A stretch of DNA of 64,000 nucleotides from CANLBN01 sp965230205 (GCA_965230205.1 OZ245996.1:1984001-2048000), one strand, 5' to 3'; shown: positions 44,975 through 54,762, counted from the stretch's first letter. The notes: generated by a model not told the origin, from the sequence alone. A program made the numbers and translations.

Positions 44975-47521
44975 ATGAAAAATAAATCAATGATTATGTA
45001 TGTTCTAGGGCTAATTGTTACGCTTGCCTCAGGAGTTAGTTCTGGCAATGCTAATGCAAGCAATAGTCTCCTCTTTGATGGCCATCATAGCAAAGTCAGC
45101 ATTCCTACATGGACCGCAACGGGTGATTTTACTATTACATTGAGTGAAGTTGTTTTTGGTGACCGAGGGATTAGTAATGGCTTAGCTACCTTATTCGGTA
45201 ATGGCTCTTTTGATCAATACTCAGGCTTACAACATGGCGGTGTGCTGATTGGCCCAACGAATAGAACGTCTTTAGAAAACTTTCCTGTTGGTCATAAATC
45301 TACAGTGATTTTGAAGCGAGTAGGTTCTACTGTGTCAATGGAGATTGTTGATGGTGCCGGGCCGGTTTCACTTACCTACAATGCCCCTTATGTCATTAAC
45401 CGAATAGGGGATTTAAATGACAACCCGATATTTACCTTTGATGGTTCTATCGGTGGCTTGGTCACAATGATCGATCACGTTGGCGGTGATAACCGTACGT
45501 ATAATTTTAATCAGCCTGTAGGGGCCACCATATTGGTGGATACCCAATCTCAAAAAAATGGTTTATTGGAAAACTTTCCAGCAGGTTTTGGTTTTGTCGA
45601 GGAAAGTGTCGAGCAACCTTCTCCTGCTAAAAATATGTTGAGTTTTGATGGGCTAGGTAGTCGGGTTTCTCTACCTGAGTGGAGAGCAGAAGGTGATTTC
45701 ACGATTACGTTGAGTGACGTTATCTTTGGCGATAACGGTGCTGTTGATGGCCTCTTAGCAACGTTGTTTGGTAATGGATCGTTCGGCCAGTATTCTGGGC
45801 TGGCTGATGGTGGTGGACTAGTAGGCTCTTCGAATAAAAGAACGAATGACGATTTCTTAGTTGGCCATCGAGCAGCAGTAGTTATTAAGCGCGAAGGTGA
45901 GGATATCTCCATCGATATTGAAGGTGGATCTGGACCTGCTGTACTCTCCAAGCCAGTATCGCCCTATATTATTGACCGAATAGGGGATTTAAATGGAAAC
46001 AAGTTATTTGCCTTTGATGGGGCGATTGCGGGAACCCTGACGATGATTGATCACTTAGGTGGTGATAATCGTACCTACGATTTCAACCAAGCTAATAGCT
46101 CAACAACGCTAGTGGATACTCAATCGGGTCAAGACGGTACCTTGCAAAACTTCACCACAGGTTTTGGCTTTGTTAATGACTCAGGTAGAGGTAACTATGT
46201 TCGTTTTAAGGTGGGTGATAATAACCGAGTGGCTATTCCTGGGTGGACTGCTACTGGAGATTATTCGATTACTTTTAGTGATGTGATTATAGGCTCTGAG
46301 GGTATTACAAGAACAGAAGTAATTGCTTCGAGTAAAGCCTTGGCTGATCAAGAGGTCTATGAATTTATTGCTTTCCAAGGGGGTAGGCTTTATCTATACC
46401 TACAAGGGGATACTGTACTCTCAGCCGATACCCTTGAGCTTAATGAGGGGGATCGAGTTGAAATCACTCTTAGCCGCACAGGTACGACTGTAACTGCTGA
46501 TATGACTGGCCTTTCAGAACCAGTGACACTCGAATCGTCAGGTCCTTTTACTATTGATTCATTTGGAACTTATGGTGATAAGGTACTTTCAATGAATGGC
46601 GCCATTGGCGGGACGGTGACGATGATTGATTACGCAGGAGGCGATAATCGTATTTATGATTTCAATCAGCCTGTTGGGTCAGCCGTATTGGTAGATACTC
46701 AATCTGGTCGGAACGGTACCTTGCAAAGTTTTGATTCCGGCTTTGGTTTTGTTGAAGATCCATATGCCTTTGCTCCTGATGTGATTGATCTCGGAGCCGG
46801 TGCGGATGTATGGATTCTTGCTGGGCAATCTCAAATGGAGGGCGTTAATCCTAGTGTTGCTGGGGTAAATGATGTCTATGATGGACTTGAAAGCATTTAT
46901 CAATATGGTTACACCGGAAGAGTTAAGCCCGCGACTAATGCGCTAGAGCATAGCGCGTTATATACCACGACGAATCGCTTCGGCTTGTGGCGCGAATTTG
47001 CATTGGAAATTATTAACAATGGCCTTGCTAATGGTCGGCCACAATTACTCATACCTGTTGCTGTTGGTGGTTCTGGTTTCCCGGACTGGAGTCCTGAGGG
47101 TAAGCATTATGAGAATATGGTTAACAGAGTCAACGATGCTATGGCGACTAACAATGGCAATGTACTTCGCGGTGTCTTGTGGGCGCAAGGGGAATCTAAC
47201 CTTAATGATTCAACGACAACTCATCAAAGTAATTTGGAAGGCATGCACAGTGAAATGATTATGGATATTGGTGCTATGACAGCAAGTACGCCTTTTGTTA
47301 GTTTATTATTGCACCCAGACGAAGTTGTTGTGGATAGTACCGTTCAAGATGTTATCGATATTAATACGGCGATTATGAATTTCTCTAATGGCTTAGAGCG
47401 TTCGGCAGTAATTGATAGCTCTGATTTAATATTAAATTTTGATGCAATCCATTTTAGTCCAGAGTCTGTTCGTATGATTGGTAAGCGATACGCGGAGCAA
47501 TTTTATTCTCTTCTGAATTAA
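44975..47521 (+). CDS. Secreted three-repeat protein with C-terminal SGNH/sialate-esterase-like domain
   Basis: 848 aa. Signal peptide to about residue 28. Three tandem domains of about 190 residues (about 30-212, 215-408, 412-600) share SLLFDG-SKVSIPTW-ATGDFTIT and MIDH-GGDNRTY-FNQP and resemble concanavalin/LamG-like beta sandwiches. The C-terminal domain (about 605-848) has WILAGQSQMEG, WAQGESNLND and DAIHFSPES, the Ser, QGES and Asp/His blocks of SASA-type acetylesterases. It is probably a carbohydrate-binding extracellular deacetylase. Confidence 0.8.
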   Translation: MKNKSMIMYVLGLIVTLASGVSSGNANASNSLLFDGHHSKVSIPTWTATGDFTITLSEVVFGDRGISNGLATLFGNGSFDQYSGLQHGGVLIGPTNRTSLENFPVGHKSTVILKRVGSTVSMEIVDGAGPVSLTYNAPYVINRIGDLNDNPIFTFDGSIGGLVTMIDHVGGDNRTYNFNQPVGATILVDTQSQKNGLLENFPAGFGFVEESVEQPSPAKNMLSFDGLGSRVSLPEWRAEGDFTITLSDVIFGDNGAVDGLLATLFGNGSFGQYSGLADGGGLVGSSNKRTNDDFLVGHRAAVVIKREGEDISIDIEGGSGPAVLSKPVSPYIIDRIGDLNGNKLFAFDGAIAGTLTMIDHLGGDNRTYDFNQANSSTTLVDTQSGQDGTLQNFTTGFGFVNDSGRGNYVRFKVGDNNRVAIPGWTATGDYSITFSDVIIGSEGITRTEVIASSKALADQEVYEFIAFQGGRLYLYLQGDTVLSADTLELNEGDRVEITLSRTGTTVTADMTGLSEPVTLESSGPFTIDSFGTYGDKVLSMNGAIGGTVTMIDYAGGDNRIYDFNQPVGSAVLVDTQSGRNGTLQSFDSGFGFVEDPYAFAPDVIDLGAGADVWILAGQSQMEGVNPSVAGVNDVYDGLESIYQYGYTGRVKPATNALEHSALYTTTNRFGLWREFALEIINNGLANGRPQLLIPVAVGGSGFPDWSPEGKHYENMVNRVNDAMATNNGNVLRGVLWAQGESNLNDSTTTHQSNLEGMHSEMIMDIGAMTASTPFVSLLLHPDEVVVDSTVQDVIDINTAIMNFSNGLERSAVIDSSDLILNFDAIHFSPESVRMIGKRYAEQFYSLLN

Positions 47522-47539
47522 GCATACGAAAAAGCGAAA

Positions 47540-47570
47540 AGCCTACTGATAAAAAAGTAGGCTATTTCAA
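47540..47570 (+). terminator. Hairpin after the SGNH esterase gene
   Basis: AGCCTACT, loop GATAAAAA, AGTAGGCT followed by ATTTCAA, 19 bp after the stop codon. The T run is short. Confidence 0.6.
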
Positions 47571-47671
47571 ATAGATAGTAAATAAATATTCAATAAATCA
47601 AGCCAGAAAAAACGGAATATTGCCTACATCCTTATAAGCAATATTGATAGAAATAAACCAAAAGCTTTTAA

Positions 47672-48625
47672 CTATTGTTCGAAAACGCCATCTGTACGAA
47701 TAATATTAATTGCAGATATATCTAGAGTGATACCTCGCAACCTGATCGTATCTCGGTCTCTGCCGGCTAGTCTAATAATGGTTGAGTTGTTTCTGATCGT
47801 TGTAGAAGCGATTGAAGCACTATTCTCTAATACCAGGGTATCGTCGATAGTGTCGAAGTCGACAATGACATCACGGTCTCGGTTTCTATCTCCAGCTTCT
47901 GATCCAAAAACAAAAAAGTCACGACCATTATTGCCCGTCAAAATATCTCTTGAGCCACCTCTACCATTGATAACATCATCTGCTTCTGTTCCCTGTAAGT
48001 TATCGCGACCACTAGTGCCAACGATGACATTGTTTTCCTCTGAATCAGAGGGTGCTTCAGGTTCTTCTTCTAGAGGCGGTAATTCGCTAGCCAGAGTAAA
48101 CCCTAAATCTGAGTAATTAAGGTCGTGGTCAACCGCTTCATTAACACTGACTTCTACGATGTCATTAATCGTTTTTCCTGCCTCTATAAGTTTACTTTGC
48201 TCAAGTAAAAAGAGCGATGTCGACACACCATAAACAAGAAAGTTATCTCTAATCGCTAGAACATCATCGAGTATTGAACCATCATTAAAATAAACCGTGA
48301 CGGATGATTCTCCGCTTATTGGTACTACTCTAAAGTTGGTGAGATCATAGCTTAAGGTGCCATTGAAGATTTGTAGTGGAGTATTATTTGAATCTTCTCC
48401 TAGTGATTGAAAAATACTTTCATTGCTATTATTGCCACGGATAAGGTCGTCGTCATTAAGTACCGCTACATTGATAGTCGTTCCACGAATATCCCCGGCA
48501 AAAACAGTTTGAGCGAAATATAGAGCGGCAAATCCATCTTGAGGCTGTGCCACTGTAGGCAAGCTGGCAGCGCTAAGTGCAAATAATAATGAGGAAATTT
48601 TTAAAGGCTTTTTTAAAAAGTTCAT
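47672..48625 (-). CDS. Secreted RTX-like calcium-binding protein
   Basis: 317 aa with a Sec signal peptide (MNFLKKPLKISSLLFALSAA, cleaved after VAQ). The N-terminal domain (about 30-180) is unrecognised. After an acidic linker (PPLEEEPEAPSDSEEN), the C-terminus reads NVIVGTSGRDNLQGTEADDVINGRGG and GNNGRDFFVFG, hemolysin-type GGXGXD-like calcium loops in degraded form. A Sec signal plus RTX-like loops is unusual because RTX proteins normally leave by type I secretion. Confidence 0.75.
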   Translation of the reverse strand: MNFLKKPLKISSLLFALSAASLPTVAQPQDGFAALYFAQTVFAGDIRGTTINVAVLNDDDLIRGNNSNESIFQSLGEDSNNTPLQIFNGTLSYDLTNFRVVPISGESSVTVYFNDGSILDDVLAIRDNFLVYGVSTSLFLLEQSKLIEAGKTINDIVEVSVNEAVDHDLNYSDLGFTLASELPPLEEEPEAPSDSEENNVIVGTSGRDNLQGTEADDVINGRGGSRDILTGNNGRDFFVFGSEAGDRNRDRDVIVDFDTIDDTLVLENSASIASTTIRNNSTIIRLAGRDRDTIRLRGITLDISAINIIRTDGVFEQ

Positions 48626-48695
48626 AGTGAGTCCTTAAGTCATGTTAGTCGTAATGGTGGATGAAGTATTGAATAAGGTCGTTTTGTTATTTGTA

Positions 48696-49271
48696 TTAAT
48701 CGCTTTTTCTCTCGCGAATTAAAGGTTTATGCCAGCGCAGGTCTTCGACTTCAGTGTCGAGTGGAGTGCCGGCAATGGAATTGGTGTAATTGCTGATTAA
48801 TTTAATCGCGAGTCCAAGAATGACTTCTAAGGCCTGCTTATCACTGTAGCCAGCTTTAAAAAACACTTGTAATTCAGCTTCTGAGGCTTTGCCTCGATTA
48901 GCAATAAGGGTTCGAGTAAAGTTTCGTAGGGCATTTAATTTTGAATCGGATAGGGGAGCACCTGAGCGCAAAGCCTCTACATCTCCTTGTGAAATATTTG
49001 CTTTGTTAGCTAATAATGTATGCCAGGGAACACAGTAGTTACATTCATTTTCAAAATTAGCTGTCATGTAGACAACTTGACGTTCTTGTTCATTCAGTGT
49101 GGTTGTATTAAATCCATCCCACATGAATGTATAAGCAGCGAGAAGCTGCGGAGTCAGGGCCATTACTTTTTCAACATTGGGTATCATATTGAAATTTTGT
49201 TCAGCTTTTTCCAGCCATTCTACGGACTCGGCAGGTGCTGTATTTTTTTCAAACAAGGGAAAGTGTGACAT
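48696..49271 (-). CDS. Carboxymuconolactone decarboxylase/AhpD-family protein
   Basis: 191 aa. The active motif is CNYCVPWH (CxxC plus His), flanked by YMTANFENE and LLANKANIS, as in peroxidase-related AhpD-like proteins. Likely a thiol-based reductase or peroxidase. It has a GAGGAA ribosome site and stands alone between the RTX-like and GlcG-like genes on the same strand. Confidence 0.88.
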   Translation of the reverse strand: MSHFPLFEKNTAPAESVEWLEKAEQNFNMIPNVEKVMALTPQLLAAYTFMWDGFNTTTLNEQERQVVYMTANFENECNYCVPWHTLLANKANISQGDVEALRSGAPLSDSKLNALRNFTRTLIANRGKASEAELQVFFKAGYSDKQALEVILGLAIKLISNYTNSIAGTPLDTEVEDLRWHKPLIRERKSD

Positions 49272-49471
49272 ATATAAGTTCCTCTATAAGTGCTTTTATA
49301 AATTGTCATGAATAGGCTGAGCGGCTACTTATGCTCAAACTTTTTTAATGTTGAGCCAGTTATTGATGGTCAGTTGTCATATTTTTTAATTTAGCCATAC
49401 CTTATTTACCCCTAAAATTTATTGAAATAAAGAGGCGAAAATATTCAAACGGAATATGTTTTATTCAAAAT

Positions 49472-50023
49472 CTATTTCGGTAATCGATTTTTAACTTTAT
49501 TGACGCCCGCAAGTGCGCACACTTCGTCTTTATCCCCACCGGGGGCACCACCAATACCAATGCCGCCGATCACTTTTCCATTAGCACGAAAGGCTGCTCC
49601 ACCCGCTAACGGTAAAATACCGTTAATATTGGCTACCGCTGCTAACTCAGGTTTACTTTGCTTGAGTACTTCTAACCGATTTGCAAATTGCCCCGTAGTG
49701 TCAAAATTAAAAACGCGCCCCATACTGGCGATTGTGTAAGCCTTGTCATAGCTGGAATCTTTCGTGTGCACGGCACTGCCATCACCTTTAGCTTGCAACT
49801 TAATTAATCCAGCAGAGTCAACGATGGTAGCGGTTACTTGGTAGCCGTTTTTTTCACAAACACGAATAGCTTCTTGTGCAGCTTCTATGGCCAAATCTAA
49901 CGATAATTCGTAGTGAGTATTCACCGCAGGCTTCTGGCTGGAGCTTTGTTCTGATGCTGATATTGCAGAGTTAGCAAACAACAAGGCTGCCGTTATGCTT
50001 AATAATGTCGCTTTTATATTCAT
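49472..50023 (-). CDS. Periplasmic GlcG/HbpS-like protein (DUF336)
   Basis: 183 aa with a signal peptide (MNIKATLLSITAALLFANSAISA). The fold signatures are YELSLDLAIEAAQEAIRVCE, VTATIVDSAG, SYDKAYTIASMGR, GGAAFRANGKVIGGIGIGGA and DKDEVCALAG. Family members bind haem or act in sensing of redox/haem; the ligand here is unproven. A 57-bp copy of its 5' end lies 192 bp upstream. Confidence 0.87.
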   Translation of the reverse strand: MNIKATLLSITAALLFANSAISASEQSSSQKPAVNTHYELSLDLAIEAAQEAIRVCEKNGYQVTATIVDSAGLIKLQAKGDGSAVHTKDSSYDKAYTIASMGRVFNFDTTGQFANRLEVLKQSKPELAAVANINGILPLAGGAAFRANGKVIGGIGIGGAPGGDKDEVCALAGVNKVKNRLPK

Positions 50024-50668
50024 AAAATGTTTCTCTTAATCAATCATGTAATAAGTCACGAGATTATCGAGAAAGCCTGACGTCACGCTGACTTTATTAC
50101 TCAGTTTATGTAGGGTTATAAGGGCAATGCATTTAAGATTGGGAGGCGCTATTGGTGTAGGCTAAGATGCATTGGCTCGAACTCACCTGCTTAATAATGC
50201 TGCTTTCATATTCATAAAATGTTTCTTTTAATCAATGATGTAATAAACCGTTGTTCAGTTATTGTTCTTTGCTTTAGCCGAACGATATACTTTCCTTTTC
50301 AAACGCTTCTTGCAGTCAATAATGTCATGCTCTGTCACTGCAAAAAACAGCATTCTCGTCAAAGGATCTGTGCTTAGATTTCACAAATGAATGACTGTTA
50401 AGTCAAAAAGGCTGAGGGGTAACCACTATTAATTTTTAAGTCATTGCCTTTTATAGGGGTTTAAGAGCTTGCACTTATAAATTCTTTATAGAAAACGATA
50501 GTGATGGAGTTTGTTGTGGTTTAATCACAAGCAAGGTGTAAGTTAATGAGCTGTTGAAGGACTTAAGGCCTGAATTGAAAGTAGAATCGGTAGGTTTGGC
50601 CGTTGATTGGATTTGTCTATATAGTATTATGACTGTCTTTCTGTTTTCAATGATACTCTTGAGTTTTT
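50024..50668. other. Long intergenic region upstream of the GlcG-like gene
   Basis: 645 bp. It contains a second copy of the GlcG-like gene's 5' end at 50190-50246 and otherwise no convincing ORF, RNA or terminator. It also lies upstream of the DUF3087 gene and should hold both promoters. Confidence 0.55.
50190..50246 (-). pseudogene. Remnant 5' end of a duplicated GlcG-like gene
   Basis: 57 bp match 49998-50054 with about seven differences and no gaps. The match covers the ribosome-site region and the first codons: from ATG 50215 the minus strand reads MNMKAALLSR, against MNIKATLLSI in the intact gene. The rest of the second copy is gone. Confidence 0.6.
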
Positions 50669-51175
50669 ATGCAACTTATCAATGTCAATAAAGTGCGTTA
50701 TCGTCGCCATTTAAAAATTGTTTTCATTGGCTGTGCCATTGGTTTAGCGATTGGTAGCTTAGCGATATCACAAACGCTCATTGCTTTGTTTCCGGATGAG
50801 AGTGGCAGCCATTTTCATTGGAATTTATTAGGAATTGTTCTTGCTGCTATCACTGTTGCGTGGTTGCTGAATAAATATCGTCATCACGATTTTATGACTG
50901 AAGTTGTGTATGTTTGGGAGTTAAAACAAGCGCTGAATAAAATAAACCGAAAAATGCCTAAATTGAATGCCGCTAGCCTTGAAGGCAATGTGGATGCATT
51001 ATTAGCAATACATTACAGCTATGCAGGTTCACGCTTGTTGTGGCGGTTAGATGATAACACCCTTACTATGGATGAGTTGGCAATTAAGCAAGCGGAGCTT
51101 GATAGCTTGGCTGAAAAGTACAACGTTACGTTAAGTGCCGATGACTATAATGAGGCTATATTAACGCAGTTTTAA
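50669..51175 (+). CDS. DUF3087 family membrane protein
   Basis: 168 aa with two N-terminal membrane helices (about 17-38 and 50-70) and a soluble helical part. The pattern YRRHLKIVFIGCAIGLAIGS, YVWELKQALNKINRK and SRLLWRLDDNTLT matches the DUF3087 family known from marine gammaproteobacteria. No function is established. Confidence 0.8.
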   Translation: MQLINVNKVRYRRHLKIVFIGCAIGLAIGSLAISQTLIALFPDESGSHFHWNLLGIVLAAITVAWLLNKYRHHDFMTEVVYVWELKQALNKINRKMPKLNAASLEGNVDALLAIHYSYAGSRLLWRLDDNTLTMDELAIKQAELDSLAEKYNVTLSADDYNEAILTQF

Positions 51176-51311
51176 AATCTCCTGCCCAGTAAAATTATGA
51201 TTAAAATAGAAGGCCAGAATTTAAAATAAAATATAACGATATGACGCATTTCAAAAGAAAATTCGTATATTACAAAAAGGCCAAATTACTAACCCTTTTT
51301 ACTATTAACCA

Positions 51312-53039
51312 ATGAGTTCATCTAATACAGTGAGTAATATGTCATTGCCCAAACCAATTGCTAAGCCTACCGTAACAACCTTCGATGAATTTGTACGACA
51401 GGTGGATTATTCTCTGATGGATGCCTTAAATGCAGATCCTGATGCCACCGAGGGTGGTGACGATCGCCGTGCCCGCCAAGTATTCTCTGGCCATTTTGTA
51501 CCAGTGAAACCGACGCCGCTTGCAGAGCCAGAATATGTCGCCCATAGCCATACTTTTTTTAATGAGCTTGGCCTGAGTGATGAGCTGGCATTGAATGAAA
51601 AATTCCGCCAGCTATTTTCTGGTGATATATCTGCCGCACAAGAGCCTATGCGTCAGGTTGGCTGGGCCACAGGTTATGCCTTATCGATTTATGGCACCGA
51701 ATATATTCAGCAGTGTCCATTTGGTACCGGGAATGGTTATGGCGATGGTCGTGCCATATCGGTGTTTGAAGGTGTATTTAATGGCCAGCGTTGGGAAATG
51801 CAGTTGAAAGGTGGTGGTCCAACACCTTATTGCCGTGGCGCTGACGGGCGAGCAGTCCTACGTTCCAGTGTGCGTGAGTTTCTCGCACAAGAATATATGC
51901 AGGCCTTAGGTGTGCCCACATCACGCTCGTTAACATTGTATGTGTCTAAATCTGAGAGCGTCACCCGGCCTTGGTATTCACAAGACTCCCATTCCACCAA
52001 TCCTGATATATTGGTGGACAACCCAGTGGCTATTTCAACGCGCGTGGCGCCGTCCTTTTTACGTGTTGGTCAGCTAGAGTTGTTTGCCCGCCGTGCTCGC
52101 AGCAATGCTCACCCCAAAGCATTAGAAGAATTGCAGATGATCGTGTCGCATCTCATTGAGCGCGAATACAAAAAAGAGATTGATCAAGGCCTTGTTTTTT
52201 CAGACCAATTAATTGAGTTAGCTAAGCTATTTCGTCATCGACTTACGTCACTGGTGGCCAATTGGCTACGCATCGGTTATTGCCAAGGCAATTTTAACAG
52301 TGATAACTGTGCTGCCGGCGGTTTTACTCTCGACTATGGGCCCTTTGGGTTTTGTGAAATTTTTGATCCACAATTTCAACCTTGGACTGGCGGTGGCGAA
52401 CATTTCTCATTCTTTAATCAGCCAACCGCAGCAGAAGCGAATTACCATATGTTTTGGACGGCGGTGAGACCATTACTTGCAGAAGACACTGATACCTTAG
52501 AGCAGCTTGACCAAGTACGCCGTGACTTTGCAGAGGTCATGCAAAAAGAACTGGAAAACATGTGGGCAGCCAAACTTGGCCTGACTGAATATAACCTACC
52601 GATAGTGAAAAAACTCATACAACTAATGGCTCGTTCCGAGGTAGATTACACCATTTTCTTCCGCGAGTTATCGGACATACCAGACGATATCTCAGTATTG
52701 AAAAAGAGCTTCTATGTTAATACTTCACAACAACTTGATGAGCAATGGCAATCCTGGCTAACAAGTTGGCGTGACCTCATTATTGAAAGCGGCAATGTAG
52801 CGAATATTTCAACAAAGATGAAACAAGTTAACCCGAAATACACATGGCGGGAATGGTTGATTGTCCCTGCTTATCAGCAAGCCATGCAGGGTGACTACAC
52901 ATTAATTAAAGAGCTGCAAGAAGTACTGACTCACCCCTATGAGGAACAATCACAAAAAATAGAAGATAAATACTACCGCTTAAAACCTAAAGCGTTTTTT
53001 AATGCTGGTGGCGTGTCGCACTATAGTTGCTCATCTTGA
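51312..53039 (+). CDS. selO: Protein adenylyltransferase SelO (YdiU)
   Basis: 575 aa pseudokinase that AMPylates proteins on Ser/Thr/Tyr, linked to redox homeostasis. Signature stretches are GYGDGRAISVFEG, WEMQLKGGGPTPYCRGADGR, REFLAQEYMQALGVPTSRSL, VAPSFLRVGQLE, NFNSDNCAAGGFTLDYGPFGFCE and a C-terminal cysteine (SHYSCSS). A long C-terminal part is present, as in full-length SelO. It is a single gene. Confidence 0.95.
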   Translation: MSSSNTVSNMSLPKPIAKPTVTTFDEFVRQVDYSLMDALNADPDATEGGDDRRARQVFSGHFVPVKPTPLAEPEYVAHSHTFFNELGLSDELALNEKFRQLFSGDISAAQEPMRQVGWATGYALSIYGTEYIQQCPFGTGNGYGDGRAISVFEGVFNGQRWEMQLKGGGPTPYCRGADGRAVLRSSVREFLAQEYMQALGVPTSRSLTLYVSKSESVTRPWYSQDSHSTNPDILVDNPVAISTRVAPSFLRVGQLELFARRARSNAHPKALEELQMIVSHLIEREYKKEIDQGLVFSDQLIELAKLFRHRLTSLVANWLRIGYCQGNFNSDNCAAGGFTLDYGPFGFCEIFDPQFQPWTGGGEHFSFFNQPTAAEANYHMFWTAVRPLLAEDTDTLEQLDQVRRDFAEVMQKELENMWAAKLGLTEYNLPIVKKLIQLMARSEVDYTIFFRELSDIPDDISVLKKSFYVNTSQQLDEQWQSWLTSWRDLIIESGNVANISTKMKQVNPKYTWREWLIVPAYQQAMQGDYTLIKELQEVLTHPYEEQSQKIEDKYYRLKPKAFFNAGGVSHYSCSS

Positions 53040-53253
53040 TTTTGAGTGTAAATTAAAGCCGGCATATTAACTTTATTTTTGCCGGATGACCGGAAAGTTA
53101 GAACAATTGAAAAATAGCTTTGATAGAAAACTTAAATAAAAAATGGGTTTGGATATTTTTTAAAGCGTTATTATTGGTTTTATTGTTTTGTAATAAGCCT
53201 GATGTCGTTACATAATGCCATCAAAAAAGTAGGGCCGTGACGGTGACGGACTG

Positions 53254-53272
53254 CGGTTCAAGTCCCCCCGCC
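53254..53272 (+). repeat. Inverted fragment of the ssrA 3' end
   Basis: CGGTTCAAGTCCCCCCGCC on the plus strand repeats the T-arm/3' end of the tmRNA gene (same 18-nt core GGTTCAAGTCCCCCCGCC on the minus strand at 53362-53379). It lies about 90 bp downstream of ssrA in the opposite orientation. The sequence around it does not fold into a full tRNA. It may be left from an element that used ssrA as integration site. Confidence 0.5.
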
Positions 53273-53316
53273 ACAAGATCACCGCTAAGTTCAAAACCTC
53301 CAAACGCTAGCTAATA

Positions 53317-53349
53317 AAAAACCCCAATTCCGTTAAGAATTGAGGTTTT
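53317..53349 (-). terminator. Rho-independent terminator of ssrA
   Basis: On the minus strand AAAACCTCAATTC, loop TTAACG, GAATTGGGGTTTTTTATT: a 13-bp stem with a T run, 6 bp after the tmRNA 3' end. Confidence 0.85.
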
Positions 53350-53354
53350 GTATT

Positions 53355-53743
53355 TGGTGGAGGCGGGGGGACTTGAACCCCCGTCCGTCAGCACTCTGTC
53401 CTCGGCTCTACATGTTTAGATTCCGTTAATTGATTTAACCTTCCACAGCCCAACGGGCAGGACGTGGTTGGCGAGCTCAGTAAAATTTAGCAGCACGACC
53501 CTGAGTATGCCTTTCTGCGATCCTGTTCTATATGACAGTCAGTAGCGCGATACAGGCACCTTGCTAAAGACCGCTAGGACCGTAGTCACTAGAAGGTTTT
53601 CGTTCACTGCTTACGCAGCTAGTTGAGCACCGTAGTTGTCATCATTTGCAACTATAAGTTTGCAGCTTTTGATTTACGTGATTGGCTACCATCACGACAT
53701 GCACCTTGGGTTTTGTCACCGGCGTCGAATCCAGATCGCCCCC
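53355..53743 (-). ncRNA. ssrA: tmRNA (transfer-messenger RNA)
   Basis: 389 nt. The 5' end is GGGGGCGATCTGGATTCGAC and the 3' end is GGTTCAAGTCCCCCCGCC followed by TCCACCA with CCA encoded. The tag reading frame, starting at the resume codon GCA, gives ANDDNYGAQLAA followed by TAA. The RNA frees stalled ribosomes and tags their products for degradation. smpB, encoding its protein partner, is 1.6 kb away. Confidence 0.97.
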
Positions 53744-53813
53744 AATAAGCGTTATTCTAACGTACATTTATCATAAAAGTGTCATTTCTTTTTATTGGGG
53801 AGGTTAAATAGAC

Positions 53814-54710
53814 TTGATTCATGCAGTTTTTCTCAGTGGTTTAAATCAGGGGCTTGAAATTAGTCGCTTGGCTTGCGACACTCGCCAACACTTTAACGCT
53901 ATGCAAGAGTTTGTCATGTGGTTACGTACAACCTGTGAACTGAGTTTTGTGATAGATTTTCCGACCCCTTTTGTTTTTATGCTGAGGCCGCGCAGTAGTG
54001 CTTCGCAATGGGTGGCGAAGGATGAGTATTCGATAAAACCGGATATTCAGGTGGAAGAATACAGTGATATCTACGGCAACTTGTGCCAGCGTTTGCTCGC
54101 GGTGCCCGGTATGCTGGATGTGCGAACCAGCGCAGAGGTGATGACCTCTGACAAGTTTGATCAGGCCCCGGCAGCCCCTTTTTCGCTGATACAAGATCTG
54201 CCACAAGAGGTGCTGGTGTACTTGTTGCCTAGTCGGTATTGCGAGTCTGAATGTTTTCATGAGATGACAACCGATATTGTTAGTGATGAAGTGGCTGGTT
54301 ATGATCAGGTTGTGGCCATTACTGATTGGGTGCAACAAAATATTGTGTTTTCGCCAGAATCGAGTGTTAACCCTATTTCTGCGATTCAGGTGAATAGTAA
54401 TCGCGAAGGGGTCTGCCGTGACTTTGCCCATATTGCCATTGCCATGTGTCGTAGTATCAGTATTCCTGCGCGTATGGTGGTGGGGTATTTATACGGTCTT
54501 GCGCCGATGGATTTGCACGCCTGGTTCGAAGCATATGTGGGTGGCCGCTGGTACGGATTTGATGCAACGCAGCCTGAGCCCACGGGTGGCTATGTTGCCG
54601 TTGGCTTTGGGCGAGATGCTGCCGATGTTGCTATTTATAATCAGTTTGGCCCGGCGGTTTTTCCGGGTTCTCAAATGGTGAAGGTTGAATCGATTTCTTC
54701 TGTTACGTAA
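53814..54710 (+). CDS. Transglutaminase-like cysteine protease-fold protein
   Basis: 298 aa starting with TTG, correctly spaced from GGGGAGGT. The transglutaminase core is in the C-terminal half: NREGVCRDFAHIAIAMCR (Cys), LDAWFE-type segment DLHAWFEAYVGG (His) and FDATQPEP (Asp). The N-terminal half is a beta-rich domain typical of bacterial transglutaminase-like proteins. The substrate is unknown. It is followed by a DUF1285 gene 52 bp on. Confidence 0.85.
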   Translation: MIHAVFLSGLNQGLEISRLACDTRQHFNAMQEFVMWLRTTCELSFVIDFPTPFVFMLRPRSSASQWVAKDEYSIKPDIQVEEYSDIYGNLCQRLLAVPGMLDVRTSAEVMTSDKFDQAPAAPFSLIQDLPQEVLVYLLPSRYCESECFHEMTTDIVSDEVAGYDQVVAITDWVQQNIVFSPESSVNPISAIQVNSNREGVCRDFAHIAIAMCRSISIPARMVVGYLYGLAPMDLHAWFEAYVGGRWYGFDATQPEPTGGYVAVGFGRDAADVAIYNQFGPAVFPGSQMVKVESISSVT

Positions 54711-54762
54711 CAGAAAGTAAGCGTTTAAAAAATAAAATAGAGTTTATTGTGAGAGAAGTTTA

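Noticed and set aside
53222..53290. Possible tRNA gene
   Set aside because: Only the T-arm/acceptor-like end is present; no D-arm or anticodon arm can be folded from the preceding bases.
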